DNA of 64,000 nt from the NCBI RefSeq assembly GCF_963678635.1, contig NC_087068.1, forward strand, positions 57,645,896-57,709,895, read 5' to 3'. Made by a program: the position numbers and the translations under genes. The first letter of the stretch is position 1; each line of letters starts with the position of its first letter. This document shows positions 19,874 through 30,258 of this stretch, piece by piece. This stretch comes from Symsagittifera roscoffensis (taxonomy: Eukaryota; Xenacoelomorpha; Acoela; Convolutidae). The notes beneath the pieces are model-generated. The model was not told the DNA's origin. It worked only from the letters and a program-made list of their open reading frames with translations, and searched no databases.

Positions 19874-21228
19874 TCGTGCTAGAAATACTGCACAAACTGT
19901 TTTTCGCTAATGGATTTGTACTAAATCAGCCGAAAATTCTACCGAGAACATTAGGTTGTTGTTTTGCACTAAGAAGATCATTTTGAGCATGAGCAATACG
20001 TTGAGTTAACGATACAGAGTATAAACAAGGTTAACAGTTAAGAGGGAGCTATTTGACGGTGGTTAAGTTTAATTTAAAGTATTTAGAGCTGAGACAGGAG
20101 GTAGTTGACGGTAGTTAAGTTGAAAATAAAATGATTTTTAGTTAAGAGAGAGGGGCACCTTCAACTGGAATGGGTGGGTTCAACCAATCAGAATACATTT
20201 TTCTTATTTGGATTGTAGTCGTGTCCAATCAGATTTCAGTTTCATTTTCCGGAATTCTTATAGAAAGCTCGTGTCCAATCGGAAACAATGCTCCACTATA
20301 CACATTGTCGTTTACAATCACAAAAATGTTCAATTTGTTTCAAATTTTTGTATCCAATCAGACAAAAGTTTACTTTTTAAGGAATTAATTCCTCCACATT
20401 ATTAAAATATACACAAAAGCAATCGCAAAAACAAATTACCAAAAGTTGTTTGAAGTAAAATTAAGAAATATTGCCCATATTAGTAACAAAAGAAGGAAAA
20501 TTAATAAAAGTAGCATCTCTACAATTTTTTTTATCAAATTAATTGAATTTTTTGTATATAATCGATGAGAAATTGCTGATTTTTGATCAGATAGTCAAGT
20601 TCTTTGATTTTGATGTAGATTTGAGAGGATAACTCAAAGTTGATGAAATTTTCTAAGCAAATTTCTGGAAATCTGATTCCAGACCTGATCATACAAGATT
20701 TTGAACTTTGAAAATCTTTAAAAAATGGAGGAATAAAGAATTTTGCTGGGGTGTTTTGACAATTTTGGGATTTGGATAGGGAAAAAAAGAGTCTTTGAAA
20801 ATTTATCGTACGACTTTTTCATTAACTTCAAATTTTCTAAAATAATAAAGTTTTTTTTCTTGTCAATTGTAACTCAGTAGTAAGTTTATAGCTTGTATAC
20901 GCAAAATGTGGATCAAAAATAAACTCTTTGATTGAGTAAGTTTCCCTAAAGAGACCTTTACTTAGTCGGAGATCTCTATTTTGGACAACATAAACGTCCA
21001 AAAAATTGTTAAAATTGAAGATACTAATTCATCAAAATCTAGTTCATCAATAAGGAAATCACCCGGAACATTTTCTTTTTTCTTGTAGAGTAATTCGAGG
21101 AGCTCAAGTGCTTTTTAATTGACATTCTTCAAAAATGGTTGTTTTTGATTCAAAGCTTTGTCAAGAAACTGCTTAATTCTGATTGGTTAGAAATTTTTCC
21201 TGAAAGTTCTAGAATTTCTGAAGTAATA
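19874..21228. other. Gene-free AT-rich stretch
   Basis: No convincing frame. It contains two near copies of a TTGACGGT(g/a)GTTAAGTT segment (about 20052 and 20104), repeated CCAATCAGA/CCAATCGGA words between 20187 and 20365, and a long AT-rich run. Confidence 0.4.
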
Positions 21229-21420
21229 ACGTAGGCGATGACGTCATTACCATAAAAGTAATATTGCGTGGGCGTTAAGGTCACTTCTATTATTATAGAA
21301 TGACTTCATTACCATAAACGAACAATTGCGTAGGCGGTGACGTCACTTCTATTCAAAGAGTGACGTCATTATCATTAAAGGATAATTGCGTAGACGATGA
21401 CGTCATTGTTAGTATAAACA
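21229..21420 (+). promoter_or_regulatory. Tandem promoter array with GC motif, CRE-like palindromes and TATA box
   Basis: About 60-bp units repeat three to four times: GCGTAGGCG at about 21230, TGCGTGGGCG 21264-21273, TGCGTAGGCG 21327-21336 and TGCGTAGACG 21387-21396. Units carry the CRE-like palindrome TGACGTCA (21239-21246, 21338-21345, 21361-21368, 21398-21405) and ATTACCATAAA-type spacers. A TATAAA lies at 21414-21419. The array is about 180 bases before the polymerase ATG at 21602, so it probably drives that gene. The same GC motif precedes the divergent gene pair at 17184-18501. Confidence 0.6.
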
Positions 21421-21601
21421 CGCTTATTTTATTGGGTTAAATCATTCATCTTGTTTGTCAATCAGAAACAGTCAATTGAACTTTACTTGAAATTTTACAT
21501 TTCGTTACTTCACGAAAAGAAAAAAGTAAAAGTTTTCATTCAATTGCTACTTTAAGTTTTTACTTTTGGAACATTTCTAAAGTCCCAATTATTTTTAGAA
21601 A

Positions 21602-22327
21602 ATGCCTGCTCTTAGCCGAAACGAGAAAATGAAGTGTGAGGGCTGTACTCAGGAATACAGGAGAGCTGATGCTGCGAGATATCGAAAAAGATGTGAAAAA
21701 CAAAAGGAACATAAATGTCCAAATTGTCATTTCTATACAAAGAGCAAAGAGGAGATGGGTTATCATGTTGCGAAGAAGCATGCTCAACCAAGTTCGAAAC
21801 AGTCGACAGTTTGTTCTTCTTGCGAACAAGAGTTCCCAAGTTACTACTCTCTCCAACAACATCGGAGAAAGGAACATGGAGCAAAACAACGGAAAACCAG
21901 TGATACTGTAGCGGACTTGAACAAGATTGTGGAGGAAGAAGGGGAAAATGATGAAAAATTAAAGGAGGAACTATGTACCTGTCAACATTTTCTGGTGGAC
22001 ACAGAGATGGAAAATGGGAGACAAAAGGTATTTAATTTCCAAATATCCAAGTTAGATACTAAAATAATCAACGAGAAACTTGAAGAAGTCTTCAACAAGC
22101 TCGATTCTGCCGCTAAAATCAACATTGCACTGGGGTTTGTTCTTCGAAATAATGGGACTGGTGAATATCAATTTTTCTACGCCCATGAAAACAAAACTTT
22201 ATTTGAAAAATCTCATTTGCTGTGTACTAAAGCAGACTTGATAATAATCCAAGGAAAAGTAGAAAAATTTGATATGTGGAGCAATGTACCCAAGAACGCC
22301 AGAACACAAAATGGAGATTCAACTTGA
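21602..22327 (+). pseudogene. N-terminal zinc-finger part of the element polymerase
   Basis: The 241-residue frame starts MPALSRNEKMKCEGC. It has a CxxC-containing start (CEGC, residues 12-15) and two C2H2 fingers: CPNCHFYTKSKEEMGYHVAKKH (about 39-60) and CSSCEQEFPSYYSLQQHRRKEH (about 71-92). A charged linker and a mixed alpha/beta region follow to the stop at 22327. The fingers may contact DNA or the terminal protein. The frame stops where the protein should continue; the next fragment (22276-22515) overlaps in another register. Confidence 0.65.
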
Positions 22328-24741
22328 TTACTAACGTTACAATTTTTGCTGCTTTGCTGAAAAAAATCCCAATGGGATGTCCGGACTCTGTTTTACCCGA
22401 ACCTCTTCTGAAAAACCATTCTGTTAACTGTCTTTTATCTAACAAAGACAAGGAACCTTACAAAGATCAATTGTGTCCTTATCCGCGCTTTGGCAATGTA
22501 CATGAATGGACATAATGATCTCGATTCTCACACTTCTAGATACTTTACAGAACTTTTATCAAAATCTGGTTATGAACCAAAAAAATTTCGTGGAGTTTCT
22601 GTAGAAGACTTACCTGTTGTCGAGGAAGTTGTTCAAATAAACATCTTTATATACGATTTCGATATCCAAGAAAGAGAATATGTAGGAGAACTAGCTCAAC
22701 GAAGAATTGGAAAAAACTAATGAGGTTTAACAATCATATCAATCATACAAACGATATTGATTGTTTCTTCAAGTGTTTCCTTTGTCCTAGTTGTGATACT
22801 TTCTTCAAAAGATCTCTGAGTTTCTCAGCAAACATCTTCTGAGATGCAAGGACTGAGTGAAACATATTTACCCAAATAACGTCTATGAGCTTTGCGAAAT
22901 ATTGTTTGAAAAGCTAGAAGGATTCAATCTTCCAGTTTCTGAAGATAACAAGCTTTTCAATAATCTAGCAATTTTTGACCTTGAGTCGATTTGTGTTCCT
23001 ACAGAGTAACTGAAAGAGACGCAATCTACTACCTGGATCGAAAAACCAATTTCAGTCTCTATATCATCAAATCTGATTGATGAACCCATCTTTTTGTACA
23101 ACAAGGATCCTCAGAACTTGATTATTGGTTTTGTAAGCAAGCTCGAGCTGTTGGCCGAGAAAAGTAAGCTGGAGATGAGAACAAATATTCAAGATATTGA
23201 AGTAGCTGTCAATGAAAGAATGAAAAAGATCTTTGATCAGCTGAAGGAACAATGTAAAATTATTCAAGTAATAAATTTGAGTATGAATACGAATGAATTG
23301 AAGATTCGGAAGAAGCAGATATGTCAACACAATTCTTGCTAATTCAGAAAAATCAACTCCTTGATTTGAAACAACATCTGGAGAGATATGTAAATACTTT
23401 ACCTTTGTTGGATTTAACAGTGGTAGATATGATTTAAATTTGACCAAGTCCTACCTTATCCCCTAATTGATTCGCGATAAAGACCAAAAAACATCCGTCA
23501 TCAAAAAGACTTTATATCTTTCAAGTTTGGAGATGTACAATTTTTTCGACATAATGAAATTTCTGGGAGGAGCAACTACTCTGGAATCCTTTCTCAAAGT
23601 CTATAAAGCTAGCGAAAGTAAAGGATTCTTACCCGATGAGTGGTTTGATAACCCAGACAAACTTGATTTTCCCGAATTGCCACCATATGAAGCCTTTTCA
23701 GTAAACTTAGAAACAACAATCCTCTAGACAAAGATTTCTTTGATTATGAGAAGCTGAAAAAAAGTGGGTTTGACAAACAACAGGCACTTAAAAATTTTCA
23801 AATCAAGACTATTCCTCCATCTGGATTAGATAATTACAATTACTTGCAAGAGATTCGGAATAAAAACGAAATGACAGTGTTCAAAGACTTTTTGATGTGG
23901 TACAACAACAAGGATGTAGTCCCAACCCTGGAGGCAATGCAAAAAATGATTCAGTTTTATCATAACAAGGGGATAGATATGTTGAAACTTGGATGCACAC
24001 TTCCCAATCTTGCAAACATATGTCTACACAAATCTACAAATTACATGTTTTATCCATTTTGCGAAAATGATAAAGACTTGTTTGATAAAATTAGAGAGGA
24101 CATGACTGGTGGACCTTCCATTGTTTTCACTCGAAAAGCTCTAGTTGAGAAAACATACATCAGAAATTCATCAGATTTTGTAGATCAATCGTTGGAGTTG
24201 ATGCAAGCCAATTTTACCTTTCTCAATTTGTCAAGATATGCCAGCAGGACTGTAAACGAGATGGGAGTTTGACACTGATATGCAGAAATTCAAGGCTAAA
24301 CATAATCGAACTCGCAACTTTGAGAATATGGTCATAGGCAGTGTTTGAAGCAATGGGATGTTACTACCACTTCTGTTCCTGTCAAGAAGCTCGTCCCTCT
24401 TTAGCAGATCAAGATATTGAACGAGGCAATAAAACGAGAGAGATGGATGATATGAGACGTTAATACATAAAAGAGAAAGGATGCAAAGTTGAAGAAATAG
24501 GGGAGTGTGATTGGTGGGAAAGTTTCAAAACCAATGAAAAAATCAAAATCACGTCAGAACCCACTTTTCCTATAAAAAATCTCTTTCTACAGATTCCCTT
24601 CTAGCAAAAATAAAAGATGGATCTCTTTTTGGCTACGTTCAGTGCGACTTAATTCTTCCAGATGAGCTAAAATCAAAATTTGCCAATTTTCATCCATTTT
24701 TCAAAAACACTGAGGTTGGAAGAAACGATATTGGAGACTAC

Positions 24742-25804
24742 ATGAAAAACTATGCAATCGAGAACGGAGTGTTAAAGCATCCTCAGAGAATGCTGATATC
24801 TAGTCTTAAGCAAGAAACAGTTATAACTCCTCTGTTCAACTTTTATATGGAATTTGGATCGCAGTGCACCAAAATTTACCGTTTTGTTCAATATTCTCCT
24901 CGGAAAAGCTTTAATCATTTCGTTCAGTCAGTGGTTGATGCTAGAAGAGAAGGAGATGAAAACCCTTTGTCAGGAGTCGTAGCAGAAACAATGAAACTTT
25001 TGGGTAATTCTTTGTATGGGTATCAGATCATGGATAGATCCAAGCATACAATCACAAAATATCTGAACGATGAAAAAACTCACAAGGCAATCAATGAACC
25101 ATTGTTCAAAAGATTAAATACAGTTGAAAAAGACTTGTATGAGGCGGAGTTGTTGAAATCAACCATTGAACACAGAGAACCCATCATCATTGGATTTTTC
25201 ATCCTGCAGTATGCGAAACTGAGAATGTTGGAACTCTATTATAACTTCTTTGACAATTTCTGTGATGTGAATAAATTTGAAGAGTTAGAGATGGACACAG
25301 ACTCGCTTTACTTAGCTCTTGCTGAGGAAAATTTATACGATTGTATCAAACCAGATAAGAAAGCTGCTTGGAAAAAATGAAGGAAAATGACTGTAGAGAC
25401 TCTTTTTCTAGGCGGATGCAAAATCTAATTTCTTCCCTCGAACGTGTTGCAGTACGCATAAAAAGCATAATAAGCGGGAGCCGGGACTTTTAGAGAAAAA
25501 TTTAGATGTACAGAAAAGCTATGTTTGTGTAGCAAGACATATTGCTGCTCTGACAACAAGTCCGTTCAAATTTAGCAGTAAAGGAATAAATAAACGGGTT
25601 CTAGAAGATTCTGGAGACGGTCCCTTGTCAAAATACAGGAGAGTGCTTGATGAAGCCTTTAACCTTACATCTACTAACAGAGGATTCAGAACTCTAAATC
25701 ATATGGTAGCCACATATGAACAGACCAAGAAAGTACTAAGCTACTTTTATCCAAAAAGACAAGTACAAGATGATGGAATTCATACAAAACCATTGAACTT
25801 ATAA
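24742..25804 (+). pseudogene. Palm and C-terminus of the element DNA polymerase
   Basis: Frame 24742-25380 contains motif B as ETMKLLGNSLYGYQ (KxxxNSxYG pattern, codons near 24994-25020). It also contains motif C as LEMDTDSLY (the DTDS metal-binding aspartates, near 25290-25310). Upstream, GYVQCDLILPDELK lies near 24637. After the stop at 25380 a shifted frame continues (REPGLLEKNLDVQ, GINKRVLEDSGDGPLSKYRR, LSYFYPKRQVQDDGIHTK) to 25802. I cannot find motif A (a DxxxLY-like box) between 24272 and 24640. That part may be deleted, which would by itself abolish activity. Confidence 0.8.
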
Positions 25805-26372
25805 GAACTGATCTGATTTATTAAATTTAATCATGATTTCGTAATACATTGGTTTTTTGATATTAAAAAGTAAAATTTTGCGGTAAGTTTAATATACAAT
25901 GCAGTAATTTACATACTTTTTGTGTAATTTGAAATTTTCTCAAAAAATTTGATTTTTTCCGAAGATTCAGTAGGCATCGGAATATATATTCAAATAAATA
26001 GAAAATAAAAGTATCAAAAATTTTTTTATTAGATCAAATTATACAAAATCTCATCGTGTTTTATTGTTTTTTGAAAAATTTCAATTTTTTTTGATAAAAA
26101 CTACAAGTTTTTGCACAAAAACTAAAACCATTGACTTGCCATGCACGAAAAAATTAAATAAATAACCTTAATTCTACAATCTACGCGTAATTAACACTTA
26201 ATTATTTCCCAATTAGATAACACGCGCTAGAAATTTTGCGAAAAAAATAACCTTTTCACACAAAAACCTCGTTTTTCTTACCATTATCTTACCATCAAAC
26301 AAATCATAAAACCTTACCATCGGTATTCCCTATCTTAATACATTGTAGACTCTATACCCTATCTTAATACAT
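25805..26372. other. AT-rich right margin of the DNA-element block
   Basis: No coding frame. It contains T-rich runs and ends with two copies of CCCTATCTTAATACAT at 26328-26343 and 26357-26372. The retrotransposon ORF2 sequence begins immediately after. The motif also occurs at 18893 and 19357, so it may mark element ends or subterminal repeats. Confidence 0.45.
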
Positions 26373-27566
26373 AGCATGGCGAGCATCCGGCACAGTGAAA
26401 CTTATCGCAGACCGTCGAAAGCGCCATATTTGATGTGATCGACATTGGCTCCAATGTGCAAAAGCAGATACCCAGTGCATTTCATAGCGGTGGATGCAAA
26501 GAGTACGAGAACGATCGTGGATCAAGCCTTCTCAGTGCCGAAATGCGTAATACTAGCAAGAATGTCAGAAAAATCTTACGAGTTGCTGTGCAAAATGTTC
26601 TCAGCAGTTCCAGAGAGAACAAAAGAGGAGTTAGAATCGATACTGGGAAAGATGTTCATGAGATACGCCAGTGGGAATTTCAGTGACTTTGAGAGACAAA
26701 AGCAGAGAGGATCAACAGTCACGGATTACAATGCAGTAGATGAGAATGATGAAATCCATCGAATGATGATGGAAGTGGAACCACTACTGGAAGCTTCGGG
26801 AAAACATAATTGGAGGAGCATCATGTCAACACATGATGAGTTCCCCTGCCATTGCTTGCTACAAACATGGTGGTACCCCGGGCGTAGTAATCTCGTGTTG
26901 ATCTGGGACTGTACCAGATTCATCACAGCCCGTAACAATAGTGATAGTGGGAGTTATGATGGCGATACGATGGCTGGAAGCTCATGTGAGAGAAAATAAT
27001 AGACGGGAGGCGCCGACGAAAGAACAGTTACAGGAATTGGATTGTCTAAAACATTTAGATATTTTTGAGACAATTTGCAAAACCTTGAACATTCCGACGG
27101 CAAAAAAATATGGGCCAGAAGACGACTGATGCCAAGGATTAGAGCCAACATGACTGCATGGCTGTACAAGTATGCCAAGAAACATATGTCGAAACACAGC
27201 AGAGTGTACAGTGTGTATCAGCCGGACATCGGAGCAGGAGCTTTCAAGCAAGCTTTTGTAACTCATCGGAATGCAGTGACGGCCGCCGTGAAGAGAACTT
27301 CTAGAACAAGTGAATGTGACCGAAGAGAGAAAGAAGAGGAGTTGAAGGAAGACTTGGAGAGAAACGTGATGTTGCGCCTCCACAACAGCTTCTGCCAAAA
27401 CAGAGAATCTAACGTTGATCCTCTACCGTGTTGTAAACAAAGAGTAGAAGAGCAGAAGTGTTGGAGGACTGCTTCTAACAGCGTCAGAACAGCTACCGAC
27501 GTGTTGCAGGACACAGAGACTGAAAGTGCGGAGTCAATGTCGCAGGAGGAGGAGATGGAACATTGA
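26373..27566 (+). pseudogene. ORF2 C-terminal copy 1 (plus strand), 5' truncated
   Basis: Homology to the other ORF2 copies starts at about 26376 (SIRHSETYRRPSKAPYL, then an in-frame TGA) and continues as STLAPMCKSRYPVHFIAVD. It runs through several frameshifts to the acidic end ETESAESMSQEEEMEH and the stop at 27566. The 5' end is cut exactly where the DNA-element block ends. A hydrophobic stretch of about 15 residues (VIVGVMMAIRWL in a shifted frame near 26945) is conserved between copies. It is too short to call a membrane span with confidence. Confidence 0.7.
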
Positions 27567-28363
27567 CAAAGGGCAGAAAAACAAGATGCAAAAAGAAAGA
27601 AAATTAGAAGAATTTAGAAGTCTTAGAACTTCTAAACGACGAACAAAGGAAGAAACAAAGAAACGACGAAAGAGAAGATGTTAGAACTCAGAATTGTTTT
27701 GTATGTGACGAAAAACTCGAATGAGAAACAAAGCAACTAAGTTTGCAATTGAAACTGAAAAGAAAACATTTAGTTCAGCTTTGAAGATTAAAGAATTTGT
27801 TGCATTTATAAATGTGCATTTTGATTTTAGTTAGTGGCTTAAGAGACACTTACTAATTATTTAGAAAGGCTTGAGAGGAGAATTTATTTAAATATTCCAG
27901 CCTGCATGATTGTTTTTAATCAACTAAGACAACTGATCACTTTGTGGTGACATGAAAGGCTTGGGTAATCTCTTGAAGAGGGAGATTATTTCATTGTTCC
28001 TTCTAACCACAGAAGGTTCCTTAGTTTTAATATTCAGGACCAGTAACAACTAAATTTCCGAAGGGAAGAAGCATCGAAGGATAATTTTAGTTTTTGGGTT
28101 GGCAGGACTGTCCTGCGCTCCTACCCTTTTTAAACTTAGGAGAAAAAAATTTAAATCGGGACATAGACGTTGGAAGTCAAATAGATGTTTTATCTTAAGT
28201 CATACCTTTGGAAGTGCAGATTAGTGAAAGAATTTGGGAGGTTATAATAGTGTAGTATGATGCCATTTATATTCTGCATGTATATTCTGTTCGATGGCAC
28301 TGTACCATTTTGATGAAGACTGCGAGACTCAATGAGGACATTGACCGGGCTGTCCGGGGAGTA
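27567..28363 (+). mobile_element. 3' UTR and polypurine tract of copy 1
   Basis: Matches the left copy 3' UTR in reverse orientation, including the inverted GTTTAGAAGTTCTAA-type palindrome near 27620-27640, the GGCAGGACTGTCCTGC hairpin near 28101-28116 and the long conserved block before the LTR. It ends in CTGTCCGGGGAGTA at 28350-28363, directly before the LTR start. Confidence 0.6.
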
Positions 28364-29267
28364 TGTGACATTGGACCAGAATGGACGAAAATGCAGATTC
28401 GAAATCGTGGCCGCTGATTTGGAGGATTAACGATTTTAGCAGATTAGCGACGTTATTTGAAAGATTAGACAAATTGTGAAGGTCAGAATTTTCTGGAAAT
28501 TTAATTTTCAACAGTTCGAATTGTGACGTTACATTTCTAAGAAATGATTGAAACGGCCATTTTGGAGAAAAACGAGAAGAAAACACACCAACAATATTTG
28601 CAGTGAAAACAACTACGAAAGAAATAACGACAGATAACTGGAAATTGTCAGAAACCGCTCCGAGTTGTAATGGTTGTGTCGCTGCAATCGTTACAGAGCA
28701 AATCACGCGAACGGGGAAGGTTGTTGGGACAGCGTATCCAGCCTTCCGGATGGAAATAAGATCGTTATTTCCCCGGATTCCAGAATCCGGATGGGTCTCG
28801 GGCGGAGAGCTCAAACTGTTTTATATAAATTTTAGCTTTCTGGTCATGTCCTGAATTAGTTTAAATTAACATCCAGATTCTTTTTCAGATGATGAGAAGC
28901 TAGGAGTTGAGGGAAAGGGTTGATCCATCTTCGATGGAGATGATATTTTTTATCTACTGAACAAAAACAATAGTAATATAATAAATAGTAGTAGCCCCGT
29001 TTTTTTTTTGGAGTGTCCTCGTGGTCTGGGGATACTGATACACAGCCATGAGCTCATTATTCTTGCATATAATTAAGTAAATTTGAGTGTTTTGGCCGAA
29101 ACCAGAAGCAGTAACGTTCTTGTCGACCCGATGTTATGAAAACCACCAAAAGAACTGGCTTTGGCAGAGACGGTGAAAAGCATGTAGAGCTGTGTTTACA
29201 CGCTAGCCTGTCGTTTTAGAACCTAGCTTTATTTTCCGTCGAAATGTACTTCCGGGCGAATGTTACA
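28364..29267 (+). mobile_element. Complete 3' LTR of copy 1 (904 bp)
   Basis: Begins TGTGACATTGGACC and ends CGGGCGAATGTTACA; the terminal 7 bases form an imperfect inverted repeat. The end point is set by comparison with the copy at 41195-42757, which continues into different DNA after the same TGTTACA. TATAAA-like words occur (for example TTTTATATAAA near 28818). A polyadenylation site cannot be fixed. Confidence 0.7.
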
Positions 29268-29423
29268 GTCAGTCAAAACTAACCTTTCCCGATTTGTCTA
29301 ATCGTTCAAATAACGCCGCTAATCCATTAAAACCATCAATCTTCCAGGTCAGATATCCTTTTTCAGACCGATAAAATTTCGATTGCGAAACTGCATTTTT
29401 GTACATTCTGGTCGAATGTCACA
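29268..29423 (-). mobile_element. Minus-strand LTR fragment joined head to head with copy 1
   Basis: On the minus strand the LTR starts TGTGACATTCGACCAGAA at 29423 and is cut after 156 bases at 29268, directly against the TGTTACA end of the plus-strand LTR. This is what an insertion of the plus-strand element into an older LTR would look like. An identical fragment and junction occurs at 38132. Confidence 0.7.
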
Positions 29424-30258
29424 TACTCCCCGGACAGCCCGGTCAATGTCCTCATTGAGTCTCGTAGTCTTCATCGAAATGGTACAGTGCCGTCGACCAG
29501 AATTTACAAAATGCTTAAAGTCACTTTTGTCCACGTCATATCGACTCACTGCAGAATATAAATGGCATCATACTACACCGCTATAGCCTTCCAAATTCTT
29601 TCAACAATCTGCAATTTCGAGAATATACTTAAGATAAAACATATTTTTAGACTTCCAATGTCTATGACCCGATTTAAAACTTTTTCTCCTAGGTTTAAAA
29701 GTGTAGGAACGCAGGACATTCCTGCCAACCCACAAAATAAAATTATCCTACTATGCTTCTTCCCTTCGGAAATTTAGTTGTTACTGGCCCTTAAAACTAA
29801 AATTAAGGAATTCGGTGGTTAGAACGAACAATGAAACAATCTCCTTCTTCAAGAGATTACCCAAGCCTTTCATGTCACCACAAAGTGATCAGTCGTCCTA
29901 GTTGATTAAAAACAATCATGCAGGCTGGAAAATTTTAAAATAGTCTCCACTCAAGCCTTTCTAAATAATTAGTAAGTGTCTCTAAAGCCACTAGATAAAC
30001 TCAAAATGCACATTTATAAATGCAGCAAAATCTTTAATCTTCAAAACTCAACTAAATGTTTTATTTTCAGTTTCAATTGCAAACTTAGTTGTTTTGTTTC
30101 TCAGTTGAGTTTTTTGTCACTTACAAAACATTTCTGATATTTAAATTTTTCTTTTTCGTCGCTTCTTCATTTTCTTTTTTGTTCATCGTTTAGAAGTTCT
30201 GAAACTTCTAATTTCTTCTAATTTTCTTTCTTTTTGATTCTTGTTTTTCGGCCATCTG
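29424..30258 (-). mobile_element. Polypurine tract and 3' UTR of the minus-strand copy
   Basis: GTCCGGGGAGTA directly precedes the LTR start on the minus strand. The rest is strongly similar to 164-987, including the CAGGACATTCCTGCC segment near 29713 and the GTTTAGAAGTTCTGAAACTT palindrome near 30189. No coding frame. Confidence 0.6.

Larger units (their letters stand above)
21602..25804 (+). pseudogene. Protein-primed family B DNA polymerase gene with N-terminal zinc fingers, broken
   Basis: Fragments in three frames read continuously from ATG 21602 to the stop at 25802-25804 and follow one protein: zinc fingers, a variable region, exonuclease, polymerase palm and a short C-terminal tail. 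Exonuclease landmarks are IFDLESICVP (about 22974), NSGRYDLNL in a shifted frame near 23412, and WYNNKDVVPTLEAM (about 23898). The YxxxD-like exonuclease III box is recognisable. The polymerase motifs are described in a separate entry. Such polymerases replicate Polinton-like elements and related viruses and plasmids. At least six frameshifts or stops are present, so the copy is inactive. No integrase, capsid or packaging ATPase was found nearby. Confidence 0.82.
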
